Assembly: GCF_002420705.1 (NCBI RefSeq)
Contig: NZ_DIIM01000030.1
Coordinates: forward strand, 1 to 11,327
DNA length: 11,327 bases
DNA from: Sphingobacterium sp. UBA5670
GTDB taxonomy: Bacteria; Bacteroidota; Bacteroidia; Sphingobacteriales; Sphingobacteriaceae
Reading direction: 5' to 3'
Position numbers and translations under genes: made by a program
Part shown: positions 1 to 6,358 of the stretch, piece after piece
Layout of the letters: each line of letters begins with the position of its first letter
Position numbering within the stretch: the first letter of the stretch is position 1
The notes under the pieces: generated by a model
What the model saw: only the letters and a program-made list of their open reading frames with translations
Databases searched by the model: none
Told to the model about the DNA's origin: nothing

Positions 1-20
1 GGTAAGGTAAGGTAAGGTAA
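1..20. repeat. GGTAA pentanucleotide tandem repeat (4 copies)
   Basis: Four perfect head-to-tail copies of GGTAA (TTACC on the other strand) run to the window edge, so the true copy number is unknown. They lie just beyond the rplI terminator, outside any gene visible here. On the plus strand TAA stops recur in every frame within 15 bases, so the repeat cannot be coding in that direction. On the minus strand it is open but follows a terminator. Its role is unknown. Confidence 0.9.
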
Positions 21-28
21 AAACAAAA

Positions 29-52
29 GCGGCTATCCGATTGGATAGCCGC
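29..52 (-). terminator. Intrinsic terminator of the rpsF-rpsR-rplI operon
   Basis: A perfect 10-bp GC-rich stem (29-38 pairing with 43-52) closes a 4-base loop. On the minus strand it is followed by TTTTGTTTTTACC. It lies 27 bases past the rplI stop codon, the expected place for the end of this ribosomal operon. On the plus strand the hairpin is followed by a poorer tract (TCTATATT), so it is oriented mainly for minus-strand transcription. Confidence 0.92.
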
Positions 53-79
53 TCTATATTGTTTACTAAATAAATTGAA

Positions 80-523
80 TTACTCAGCAACTACTTCGAA
101 AGGAACTTGAACTTTCACTTCTTTGTGTAAGTTTAAGTTTGCGATGTATTCACCTACTTCTTTAGGCTCTACTTCGAAAGTGATACGACGACGATCTACA
201 TCAAAACCTTTTGCTTTCAACGCATCAGCAATTTGGATGCTGTTTACTTTACCAAAGATTTTACCAGATTCACCTGCTTTAGCACCGATAGAAAGTTTAA
301 TAGCTTCCAATTTACCAGCTAATTCAGTTGCGTCTTTTTTGATTTTATCTTGTTTGAACTGAGCTTGTTTGATGTTCTCAGCTAAAACTTTTTTTGCAGA
401 TACAGTCGCTTGAATAGCAAATCCTTGTGGGATTAAGTAGTTACGACCGAAACCTGGTTTTACATTAACGATATCATTTTGCTCACCTAAGCCTTTGATA
501 TCTTGTTTTAAAATTACTTCCAT
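80..523 (-). CDS. rplI: 50S ribosomal protein bL9
   Basis: This encodes large-subunit protein bL9, which binds 23S rRNA near the L1 stalk and helps keep the reading frame. The protein has 147 residues, the usual length. The N-terminal rRNA-binding domain (about residues 1-46) carries the family signature around GFGRNYLIPQGFA (24-36). A charged connecting helix follows (about 45-75), then the C-terminal domain. It is the last gene of the rpsF-rpsR-rplI operon, a conserved order in bacteria. The start at 523 is supported by homology and by an AAGGAGG SD at 534-540 with a 10-base spacer. That SD overlaps the rpsR stop codon (TAAGGAGG), so translation of the two genes may be coupled. Confidence 0.97.
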   Translation of the reverse strand: MEVILKQDIKGLGEQNDIVNVKPGFGRNYLIPQGFAIQATVSAKKVLAENIKQAQFKQDKIKKDATELAGKLEAIKLSIGAKAGESGKIFGKVNSIQIADALKAKGFDVDRRRITFEVEPKEVGEYIANLNLHKEVKVQVPFEVVAE

Positions 524-533
524 TTTCTATCGT

Positions 534-540
534 CCTCCTT
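534..540 (-). promoter_or_regulatory. Strong SD sequence of rplI overlapping the rpsR stop codon
   Basis: The minus strand reads TAAGGAGG, in which TAA (541-539) is the rpsR stop and AAGGAGG matches the 16S rRNA 3' tail over 7 bases. Ten bases separate it from the rplI ATG. This is unusual because most leaders in this window have no SD. Confidence 0.85.
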
Positions 541-802
541 ATTTAATTGCATCAGCTAAGTAAGGTAACAAACCGATGTGACGAGCACGTTTAACAGCTT
601 GAGCTACTTTACGTTGAAATTTCAAAGATGTACCAGTTAAACGACGAGGTAAGATTTTACCTTGATCATTTACGAATTTCATCAAGAAGTTAGCATCTTT
701 ATAATCGATATATTTGATACCATTCTTTTTGAAACGACAGTATTTTTTACGGTTGTCCTCTACTTTAGGAGCAGTTACGTATTGGATATTTTCGTTAGCC
801 AT
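539..802 (-). CDS. rpsR: 30S ribosomal protein bS18
   Basis: This encodes small-subunit protein bS18 (87 residues). It pairs with bS6 on the 30S platform next to the 3' end of 16S rRNA. The family signature is clear: YKDANFLMKF (34-43) and GKILPRRLTGTS (48-59), then a basic helix with RARHIGLLPY near the C terminus. The start at 802 overlaps the rpsF stop codon by one base (TAATG), which implies translational coupling. It is preceded by GAGGAGGG at 812-819. In Bacteroidota, bS18 helps form the pocket that sequesters the anti-SD, so a strong SD on its own gene may be a feedback device. That last point is inference. Confidence 0.97.
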   Translation of the reverse strand: MANENIQYVTAPKVEDNRKKYCRFKKNGIKYIDYKDANFLMKFVNDQGKILPRRLTGTSLKFQRKVAQAVKRARHIGLLPYLADAIK

Positions 803-1170
803 TAGTTTGCGCCCTCCTCAGTTTTAGTTTCAGCTTTTTTGTTGAATGCACCGCTACGTTTTTTCTCGTTGTATGCTTTAGCATGTTTGTCTAAGCTTAC
901 AGTCAAGAAACGCATAATGCGCTCATCACGTTTGTATTCAACCTCTAATTTATTGATTAATTCACCTGGAGCCTTGAATTCAGTTAAGTGATAAAATCCA
1001 GTAGTTTTTTTCTGGATTGGATACGCTAATTTTTTCAAACCCCAATTGTCTTCAGCGACAATCTCGGCTCCGCCTTCTGTTAAGATGCTTTTAAATTTTG
1101 CGATTACTTCTTTCGCAGCATCATCAGAAAGCAACGGGGTAAGAACGATTACAGATTCGTACTGTTGCAT
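802..1170 (-). CDS. rpsF: 30S ribosomal protein bS6
   Basis: This encodes small-subunit protein bS6, the partner of bS18 on the 30S platform. The protein has 122 residues. The ferredoxin-like core starts MQQYESVIVLTPLL, carries the family motif KKLAYPIQKKTTGFY (46-60), and ends its core near MRFLTVSLDKHA. A charged, probably flexible tail of about 25 residues (KKRSGAFNKK...TEEGAN) follows. It is the first gene of the operon. The ATG at 1170 has no SD; the leader upstream is A/T-rich (TTAATTAACAAAATG), as is typical for this phylum. The promoter and a 5' hairpin lie at 1199-1247. Confidence 0.97.
   Translation of the reverse strand: MQQYESVIVLTPLLSDDAAKEVIAKFKSILTEGGAEIVAEDNWGLKKLAYPIQKKTTGFYHLTEFKAPGELINKLEVEYKRDERIMRFLTVSLDKHAKAYNEKKRSGAFNKKAETKTEEGAN
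812..819 (-). promoter_or_regulatory. Strong SD sequence of rpsR inside the 3' end of rpsF
   Basis: The minus strand reads GAGGAGGG; its AGGAGG core (818-813) is centred in the normal SD window upstream of the rpsR ATG. It coincides with the Glu-Glu-Gly codons of the bS6 tail. Together with the TAATG stop/start overlap it determines the rpsR start. Confidence 0.82.
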
Positions 1171-1198
1171 TTTGTTAATTAATTTTGTTATTTAAAAA

Positions 1199-1212
1199 TC
1201 CACATTTGTGGA
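1199..1212 (-). other. Hairpin at the predicted 5' end of the rpsF operon mRNA
   Basis: The minus strand reads TCCACA-AA-TGTGGA, a perfect 6-bp inverted repeat (a 5-bp stem with a 4-base loop is the realistic fold). The start of transcription predicted from the -7 element falls at about 1212, so the mRNA would begin almost directly with this hairpin. It may stabilise the message or affect translation. A 5-codon upstream reading frame (Met-Trp-Ile-Phe-Lys) starts inside it at 1206, possibly by chance. Confidence 0.5.
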
Positions 1213-1216
1213 AGTG

Positions 1217-1247
1217 CAAAGGTAGGTATTATATTGTTATGTTGCAA
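1217..1247 (-). promoter_or_regulatory. Bacteroidota-type promoter of the rpsF-rpsR-rplI operon
   Basis: On the minus strand a TTG (1247-1245) lies 20 bases upstream of TACCTTTG (1224-1217), a full match to the TAnnTTTG -7 element recognised by the main sigma factor of this phylum. Transcription would start near 1212, giving a leader of about 42 bases before rpsF. Confidence 0.85.
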
Positions 1248-1258
1248 TGCCTTGAAGC

Positions 1259-1295
1259 AAAAAAGTTTAGATCTGTTTGAGGGATCTAAACTTTT
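1259..1295 (-). terminator. Intrinsic terminator after dapA
   Basis: A perfect 13-bp stem (1261-1273 with 1283-1295) surrounds a 9-base loop. On the minus strand it ends in a run of six T (1264-1259), partly inside the stem. It lies 22 bases past the dapA stop and separates dapA from the ribosomal operon promoter. On the plus strand the stem also ends in TTTT, but no plus-strand gene is near. Confidence 0.88.
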
Positions 1296-1317
1296 CTCAG
1301 CCGAATTCGGCAATATC

Positions 1318-2196
1318 TTAGTTCAATTTCTTTAATTCTTCTTTGATAGCTCCTTGTACGTTCTCGCCAACAGGTACCAAAGGAAGACGTAGGATGTCTT
1401 TTCCAATACCTAATTCCTGAAGGATGTATTTTACTCCTGCTGGATTTCCTTCAATAAAACATAAGTCTGTGATCTTGAGCAAATCATTGTGTATTGGTCT
1501 GGCTTCGCTATACTTACCCTCGGTACATAATCTCGCCAGTGTAGCAACCTTTTTTGGTAAAGCGTTTCCGATCACTGAAATGATGCCTGAAGCACCGAGA
1601 GACATCATTGGCAATGTAACCGGATCATCCCCTGAGATCAATAGAAAACCAGCTGGTTTATCCCGTAGAATTTCACTGAACTGAGCAAAATTTCCAGAGG
1701 CTTCTTTGATTGCTACGATATTGGAAAAGTCGTTAGCCAATCGCAATGTTGTCTGTGCTGTTATATTGCTTCCTGTACGTCCTGGTACATTGTATAAGAT
1801 AATCGGCAGCGGAGAGGCTGTTGCGACAGCTTTATAATGTTGGTAAATTCCTTCTTGTGTTGGTTTATTGTAGTAGGGAGATACCGATAGAATAGCACAG
1901 AAACCTGTAGGATCAAATTGTTTGATCTGTTCAACAATTTCAGCAGTATTGTTTCCACCGATACCTGCAACTAAAGGAAGTCTACCGTTCACGCGCTTGA
2001 CGGTAAAATCCCAGATGCGCTTTCGTTCATCATTGGTTAAAGTGGCAACTTCTCCAGTTGTACCTAAAGAAACCAAATAGTCCATACCTTCGTTGATCTG
2101 TAAGTCAATTAGCTGACCCAATGCTTCGAAATCAACAGATTCATCTGAGTTAAAAGGAGTGACTAATGCTACTCCTGCGCCGTGAAGCTCGTTCAT
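1318..2196 (-). CDS. dapA: 4-hydroxy-tetrahydrodipicolinate synthase (dihydrodipicolinate synthase)
   Basis: This cytosolic enzyme condenses pyruvate with aspartate semialdehyde, the first committed step toward diaminopimelate (peptidoglycan) and lysine. The 292-residue protein is a full-length TIM-barrel aldolase. Visible active-site elements are GTTGE at 45-49 (pyruvate carboxylate binding), the SPYYN tyrosine at 109, Tyr135 and Arg140 in LYNVPGRT, the Schiff-base lysine Lys164 in IKEASGN, and SGDD at 188-191. These correspond to the E. coli residues Thr44/45, Tyr107, Tyr133, Arg138 and Lys161. The gene follows ligA by 36 bases with no convincing promoter of its own in the gap, so cotranscription is likely. 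The leader is A-rich and lacks an SD. Confidence 0.97.
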   Translation of the reverse strand: MNELHGAGVALVTPFNSDESVDFEALGQLIDLQINEGMDYLVSLGTTGEVATLTNDERKRIWDFTVKRVNGRLPLVAGIGGNNTAEIVEQIKQFDPTGFCAILSVSPYYNKPTQEGIYQHYKAVATASPLPIILYNVPGRTGSNITAQTTLRLANDFSNIVAIKEASGNFAQFSEILRDKPAGFLLISGDDPVTLPMMSLGASGIISVIGNALPKKVATLARLCTEGKYSEARPIHNDLLKITDLCFIEGNPAGVKYILQELGIGKDILRLPLVPVGENVQGAIKEELKKLN

Positions 2197-2232
2197 CTTG
2201 TTTTTGTATTTATATAAATTTAATTAAAAAAC

Positions 2233-4257
2233 TTAATTGTGATCAATGAGTTGAAATAGTTCTGTGTCATTAATCATGGGGATACCTAATTTTTCTGCTT
2301 TAGCTAATTTAGAAGGCCCCATTTTATCTCCTGCCACGAGATAACTTAATTTGGCGGAAATCGCTGATAACATCTTCCCACCGTTACTCTCAATCAGAGC
2401 TGCTAATTCTTCACGCGAATGATTTGGAAATACGCCGGATATCAAGAAAGTCTTTCCTTCCAGCGAGTTGCTCGCTAGAATAATTTCCTTTTCCTCAATT
2501 TCAAAATTTAAACCGTAATTTCTTAACGCTGCAATCTGTTGTTGGTGAATTGGATTGTCCAAGTATTCTTTGACACTCTCCGCAATGCGACGTCCAATGT
2601 CCTGCACCCCTTCGATTTCCTCAACGGAGGCTTGTGCCAAGGCATCAATATTTTTAAAATGCTGTGCCAATTTTTTCGCAATGGTTTCACCTACGTGACG
2701 GATTCCGAGCGAGAATAGTACTTTTTCAAATGGTTTTTCCTTTGACTTTTCGATGCCATTAAGCATGTTATCTATGGATTTCTGACCGAAGCGTTCAAGC
2801 TGCTGTAGATCCGCCTGATGGTCTTTTAGGCCATAGATATCAACGATATTATGCAATAAGCCTTTTTTAAAGAAGCTGTCCACTGTTTCATCGCCCATTC
2901 CTTCGATGTCCATCATCTTACGTCCAATGAAATGCTGCATTTTACCGACGATTTGCGGAGGACATCCAGTTTCATTAGGACAATAATGTACGGCTTCGCC
3001 TTCTTGTCGTACAAGTGCTGTACCACATTCTGGGCAGGATGTAGGGTATGAAAAAGCAATAGCATCTGACAGTCTTTTGTCGAGATTTACACCTATAATT
3101 TTAGGGATAATCTCTCCGCCTTTTTCTACATAAACTGTATCACTTTCGTGCAGGTCCAATCGAGCTATTTCATTTGCATTATGCAATGATGCCCGTTTGA
3201 CGGTCGTGCCGGCCAGTTGGACAGGCTGAAGGTTAGCGACTGGTGTGACAGCGCCTGTACGTCCAACTTGATAGCTAATCGTATTAAGTATGGTTTCTAC
3301 ACGCTCGGCTTTGAATTTATAAGATATTGCCCAACGGGGATTTTTGGCGGTAAAGCCAAGTTCTTCTTGTTGTGCATAATCATTTACTTTAATGACGATC
3401 CCATCGATTTCATAACCTAAATTATGACGTTCCACATCCCAATAATCGATAAATGCGAAAACGTCTGTCAACGTGCTGCATTTTCTGCTATGTTCGCTCA
3501 CGTGGAATCCCCATTCTTTGACGTGGCTTAAACTATTCCAATGGTCGTGAAACAGGTTGGTTCTGTTATCGCAGTACAGAAAGTAAAGGAAACAGTCCAA
3601 TGGTCGTTTCGCTACTTCAGCCGAATCTTGGAGCTTGATCGTTCCAGAAGCAAAATTTCTTGGGTTTGCATAAGTTTGCTCTTCATTATCCTCGCGTTCC
3701 TTATTCAGGCGGAGAAAAGCAGATTTATGCATAAATATTTCACCCCGTATTTCGAATTGATCGGGATAATCTCCTTCTTTGAGTTTAATTGGAATAGAGC
3801 GGATGGTTTTAATGTTGTTGGTCACTACATCGCCTTGGGTACCATCGCCCCGGGTGACCGCTTTACTCAGCCGGCCATTTTCATAGGTCAGGCTGATTGA
3901 TAAACCGTCAAATTTCAATTCACAAACATACTCAAACTGATCGCCGATGATTTTGCGGATTCGCTGATCGAAGTCAAATAATTCCTCCTGACTGTATGTA
4001 TTGCCTAATGATAGCATTGGCCAGCGGTGTTTTTCCGTCTGAAATCGGGAGGTTATATCTCCACCGACACGCTGTGTAGGGGAATTGGGGTCGGCAAAGT
4101 CGGGATATTGAGCTTCCAGCGCTTCGAGTTCCTTTAATTTAAGGTCGAAGTCGTAGTCCGAAATAACACTATTTGCCAATACATAGTATTGATAGTTATA
4201 ATGGTTAAGCTCTGCCGTTAAGTCTTTTATCTTTTTTTCAATATCCATCACCAACAT
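2233..4257 (-). CDS. ligA: NAD+-dependent DNA ligase
   Basis: This enzyme seals nicks in duplex DNA during replication and repair, using NAD+ to adenylate its lysine. The product is full length (674 residues) with all expected domains: N-terminal Ia domain (about 1-70), adenylation domain with the KFDG motif (Lys115, Asp117), OB fold (about 320-400), a four-cysteine zinc finger (Cys408, 411, 426, 432), helix-hairpin-helix region (about 440-590), and C-terminal BRCT (about 597-674). The start is uncertain. The coordinates give the longest frame (ATG at 4257), but a -7 promoter element ends at 4262, so transcription should begin at about 4257. The ATG at 4248 (MDIEKKIKDL), which aligns better with the N terminus of E. 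coli LigA, is the likelier start. It is followed by dapA. Confidence 0.97.
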   Translation of the reverse strand: MLVMDIEKKIKDLTAELNHYNYQYYVLANSVISDYDFDLKLKELEALEAQYPDFADPNSPTQRVGGDITSRFQTEKHRWPMLSLGNTYSQEELFDFDQRIRKIIGDQFEYVCELKFDGLSISLTYENGRLSKAVTRGDGTQGDVVTNNIKTIRSIPIKLKEGDYPDQFEIRGEIFMHKSAFLRLNKEREDNEEQTYANPRNFASGTIKLQDSAEVAKRPLDCFLYFLYCDNRTNLFHDHWNSLSHVKEWGFHVSEHSRKCSTLTDVFAFIDYWDVERHNLGYEIDGIVIKVNDYAQQEELGFTAKNPRWAISYKFKAERVETILNTISYQVGRTGAVTPVANLQPVQLAGTTVKRASLHNANEIARLDLHESDTVYVEKGGEIIPKIIGVNLDKRLSDAIAFSYPTSCPECGTALVRQEGEAVHYCPNETGCPPQIVGKMQHFIGRKMMDIEGMGDETVDSFFKKGLLHNIVDIYGLKDHQADLQQLERFGQKSIDNMLNGIEKSKEKPFEKVLFSLGIRHVGETIAKKLAQHFKNIDALAQASVEEIEGVQDIGRRIAESVKEYLDNPIHQQQIAALRNYGLNFEIEEKEIILASNSLEGKTFLISGVFPNHSREELAALIESNGGKMLSAISAKLSYLVAGDKMGPSKLAKAEKLGIPMINDTELFQLIDHN

Positions 4258-4261
4258 TTTG

Positions 4262-4269
4262 CAAAATTA
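4262..4269 (-). promoter_or_regulatory. -7 promoter element of ligA-dapA
   Basis: The minus strand reads TAATTTTG, a full TAnnTTTG match, directly upstream of ligA. A TTG at the -33 position is not evident; that area is only T/A-rich. The predicted transcription start is at about 4257, so the mRNA would be leaderless or have a leader of about 9 bases ahead of the ATG at 4248. Confidence 0.55.
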
Positions 4270-4333
4270 CAAATAAAAAGTACGTTTAAATAAAATAAAT
4301 AAATAATCTTGTCATAATGACTGCTTTATTTTT

Positions 4334-4355
4334 AAAATGCGTTTTTCTGCATTTT
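4334..4355 (-). terminator. Weak hairpin, possible terminator of the acyltransferase-glycosyltransferase pair
   Basis: A 7-bp inverted repeat, AAAATGC (4334-4340) with GCATTTT (4349-4355), surrounds an 8-base loop, 22 bases past the glycosyltransferase stop. The stem is A/T-rich and its T tract is inside the stem, followed by A's on the minus strand, so it is not a classic terminator. It is the only candidate in this gap. Confidence 0.35.
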
Positions 4356-4376
4356 GTCTTCTAGCGAAATAAGCTA

Positions 4377-5408
4377 TTATTTAAAATCCTTTGAATTTAG
4401 CTGAGAAAATTTATGTTTGTTATTCGTGTAGAAATCAATAATTATCGATTTGGTGTAATGCCCTTGTTTATTTTCTTTCGCCTTGTATTTTTTTCGTTTT
4501 TTAGCGTTTTTGAAGATATTCAAGAAGAAATACTGATGTGCTCGGCTGATTGCCCAAGCATCTTTGGGTTTTCTGTCGATGAGAAATTTAGCAAGGGCAG
4601 CAAAGTCAAACCAAAGTCTCATAAAAATAATCCATACCGCTTTGCCCAGTGGCAGGTTTTTTTGCAGCATGACCATATTATTCCTAAAATTAAGATATGT
4701 TTTTTTTGGGTTGCTGGCATTAAGTGTTCCACCTCCAACATGATAAACGATCGACCTAGGGCAGTAACCAATACCGTAGCCCATCCTTTTCAATCGCCAA
4801 CATAGGTCAATTTCTTCCATGTGGGCAAAGAAATCTTCGTCAAGACCATTGGCCTCTTTCCAAGCTTCCGAGCGGATAAAAAGTGCGGCTCCGGATGCCC
4901 AAAAGATCTCGGATTCTGCATCGTATTGTCCTATATCATCTTCTACTTCATGTAGAATTCTACCTTTGCAGAAGGGAAAACCGAAGTAATCGAGATAACC
5001 GCCTGCGGCTCCCGCGTGTTCAAACTTTTGTTTGTTATGGAAGGAACGTATTTTGGGTTGTGCGGCCGCCAACGACGGATTTCTTTCTAGGTATTCAATG
5101 ACCGGTTCAATCCAATTTTGGCTCACTTCGACATCCGAATTGAGCAGTACATAGTAATCCGCATCTACGCGTTGCAGTATTTTGTTATAGCCCCCTGCGA
5201 AGCCATAGTTTTTGTCATTCTCCAGTACAGTAATCGTTGGATAGTATTGTTTGACAAATGAAATTGAATCATCATCGGAGGCATTGTCTCCAATGACAAA
5301 TTCGACATTCGGATACGAACTATTATATACGGATGGCAAAAATTTTTCCAGGAAAAATCGACCATTCCAATTTAGGATAACGACAGCTACTTTGGGTAAT
5401 TTACTCAT
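4377..5408 (-). CDS. Family 2 glycosyltransferase (rhamnosyltransferase-like)
   Basis: This is an inverting GT-A glycosyltransferase that probably transfers a sugar from a nucleotide donor onto a lipid-linked or polysaccharide acceptor at the inner face of the membrane. The 343-residue protein shows the GT2 pattern: VVILNWNG (9-16), DNASDD (41-46), NYGFAGGYN (67-75), the metal-binding LLNSDVE (88-94, Asp92), ASGAALFIR (171-179), and the catalytic-region HMEEIDLCWR (196-205), then VYHVGGGT (221-228). A hydrophobic stretch near 257-277 and a very basic C-terminal tail (KNAKKRKKYKAK) suggest membrane association. Its ATG overlaps the stop of the upstream acyltransferase (ATGA), so the two are translationally coupled. 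Sugar and acceptor cannot be read from the sequence. Confidence 0.9.
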   Translation of the reverse strand: MSKLPKVAVVILNWNGRFFLEKFLPSVYNSSYPNVEFVIGDNASDDDSISFVKQYYPTITVLENDKNYGFAGGYNKILQRVDADYYVLLNSDVEVSQNWIEPVIEYLERNPSLAAAQPKIRSFHNKQKFEHAGAAGGYLDYFGFPFCKGRILHEVEDDIGQYDAESEIFWASGAALFIRSEAWKEANGLDEDFFAHMEEIDLCWRLKRMGYGIGYCPRSIVYHVGGGTLNASNPKKTYLNFRNNMVMLQKNLPLGKAVWIIFMRLWFDFAALAKFLIDRKPKDAWAISRAHQYFFLNIFKNAKKRKKYKAKENKQGHYTKSIIIDFYTNNKHKFSQLNSKDFK

Positions 5409-6271
5409 TTTCTACGTTTTCTTTTCCAGCGATTATGTGACCATAACCAATATTCTGGGTTTTCACGGATAAGCTGTTCAGCAAATTGATTATGTAAATC
5501 GGTGATTTCGTGTTCTCCGGCACCTGTTGGATCTTCTATTAAAGTAACGAATTTACAGAAATATTGCCCTCTTTTGGGCTTTCTGCCGATATAGCAATAG
5601 ACCACAGGCGCTTTACTTATTCTAGAAAGTCTTTCGGCTCCTGTATAGACCAATGTTTCCTGATTTAACCAATTAATAAAATAATCTGAATCCGAATACA
5701 GCGGTGTTTGATCGGCAACGAGTATACTGATATTGGGCTGGCCTTTCAACTTTACGATATGACGGAGTATTTGTTTCATTGGTACCATTTCGGCGCCAAA
5801 CCTTCCTCGCATATCATTGTATACTGTATCAATATCTTTATTATTGAGTGGTTTGTATACAATCAAAGTAGGGAAATTTGTAATTAAGCTTAAGCGATGA
5901 ATGCCAAGTTCCCAGTTGGCATAATGTGAAGTTACTCCAATAACGTTTTTACCCGCATCGAGGTGCCTTGTCAATTCCTCTTCATTTTCAAGAGTCATTT
6001 TTTTCTTCACTTCCTCAGCTGTAATCGTTTTCAGTTTGATTGATTCGATAAGTAGGTCCGGAAAAAAACGGTAAAACTTTTTGGCAATAACCAAACGTTC
6101 TTTATCCGTTTTTTCTGGAAAAGCATTCTTTAAGTTTTGAAATACAATGTTCTTTCTATATCCAATAATATAGTAGAGTATGTAATAAAGCCCATCGGAA
6201 ATCAAATATAGAAACCAATAGGGGAGAAGAGAGATAATATAGATTAATGCGTTTAACGCTTTTTGTTTCAT
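5405..6271 (-). CDS. LpxL/HtrB-family lysophospholipid/lipid A acyltransferase
   Basis: This is a membrane-bound acyltransferase of the lipid A biosynthesis (LpxL/LpxM/HtrB) family, which adds a secondary acyl chain to a lipid A precursor or related lipid. The 288-residue protein has an N-terminal hydrophobic anchor (about 8-36), the catalytic H-x4-E motif in SHYANWE (His116, Glu121), ADQTP (186-190), and the family's C-terminal PEYWLWSHNRWKRK (272-285). It is first in a two-gene unit with the GT2 gene (4-base ATGA overlap). The short region before its ATG at 6271 lacks an SD. An imperfect -7 element (GATATTTG, 6308-6301 on the minus strand) is a weak promoter candidate. The acceptor could be lipid A, an ornithine/glycine lipid or another envelope lipid. 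Confidence 0.9.
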   Translation of the reverse strand: MKQKALNALIYIISLLPYWFLYLISDGLYYILYYIIGYRKNIVFQNLKNAFPEKTDKERLVIAKKFYRFFPDLLIESIKLKTITAEEVKKKMTLENEEELTRHLDAGKNVIGVTSHYANWELGIHRLSLITNFPTLIVYKPLNNKDIDTVYNDMRGRFGAEMVPMKQILRHIVKLKGQPNISILVADQTPLYSDSDYFINWLNQETLVYTGAERLSRISKAPVVYCYIGRKPKRGQYFCKFVTLIEDPTGAGEHEITDLHNQFAEQLIRENPEYWLWSHNRWKRKRRK

Positions 6272-6320
6272 GCTATAGCTAAAATTCCCAGTGTTCTTTA
6301 CAAATATCCTTAATTTAAGT

Positions 6321-6328
6321 TATTTTTG
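6321..6328 (+). promoter_or_regulatory. -7 promoter element of the WbqC-family gene
   Basis: TATTTTTG matches TAnnTTTG and lies 30 bases before the ATG, giving a predicted leader of about 25 bases. No TTG is seen at the expected -33 position (6297-6300 reads TTTA). The element lies in the 87-bp divergent region shared with the acyltransferase gene. Confidence 0.5.
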
Positions 6329-6358
6329 CGTCACTTATAACAAAAATCATCAGTTTTT

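Noticed and set aside
1301..1310. Perfect 10-base palindrome CCGAATTCGG between the dapA stop and its terminator
   Set aside because: A single short palindrome with no partner elements; the adjacent 13-bp hairpin with T tract already explains termination. Not enough to call a binding site.
3541..3900. Open frames antisense to real genes, such as 3541-3900 (+) inside ligA, 8864-9298 (+) inside the acyl-CoA ligase and 4413-4805 (+) inside the GT2 gene
   Set aside because: They lie opposite genes with clear family motifs, have no promoter or leader signals, and encode low-complexity or unrecognisable protein. They are shadow frames.
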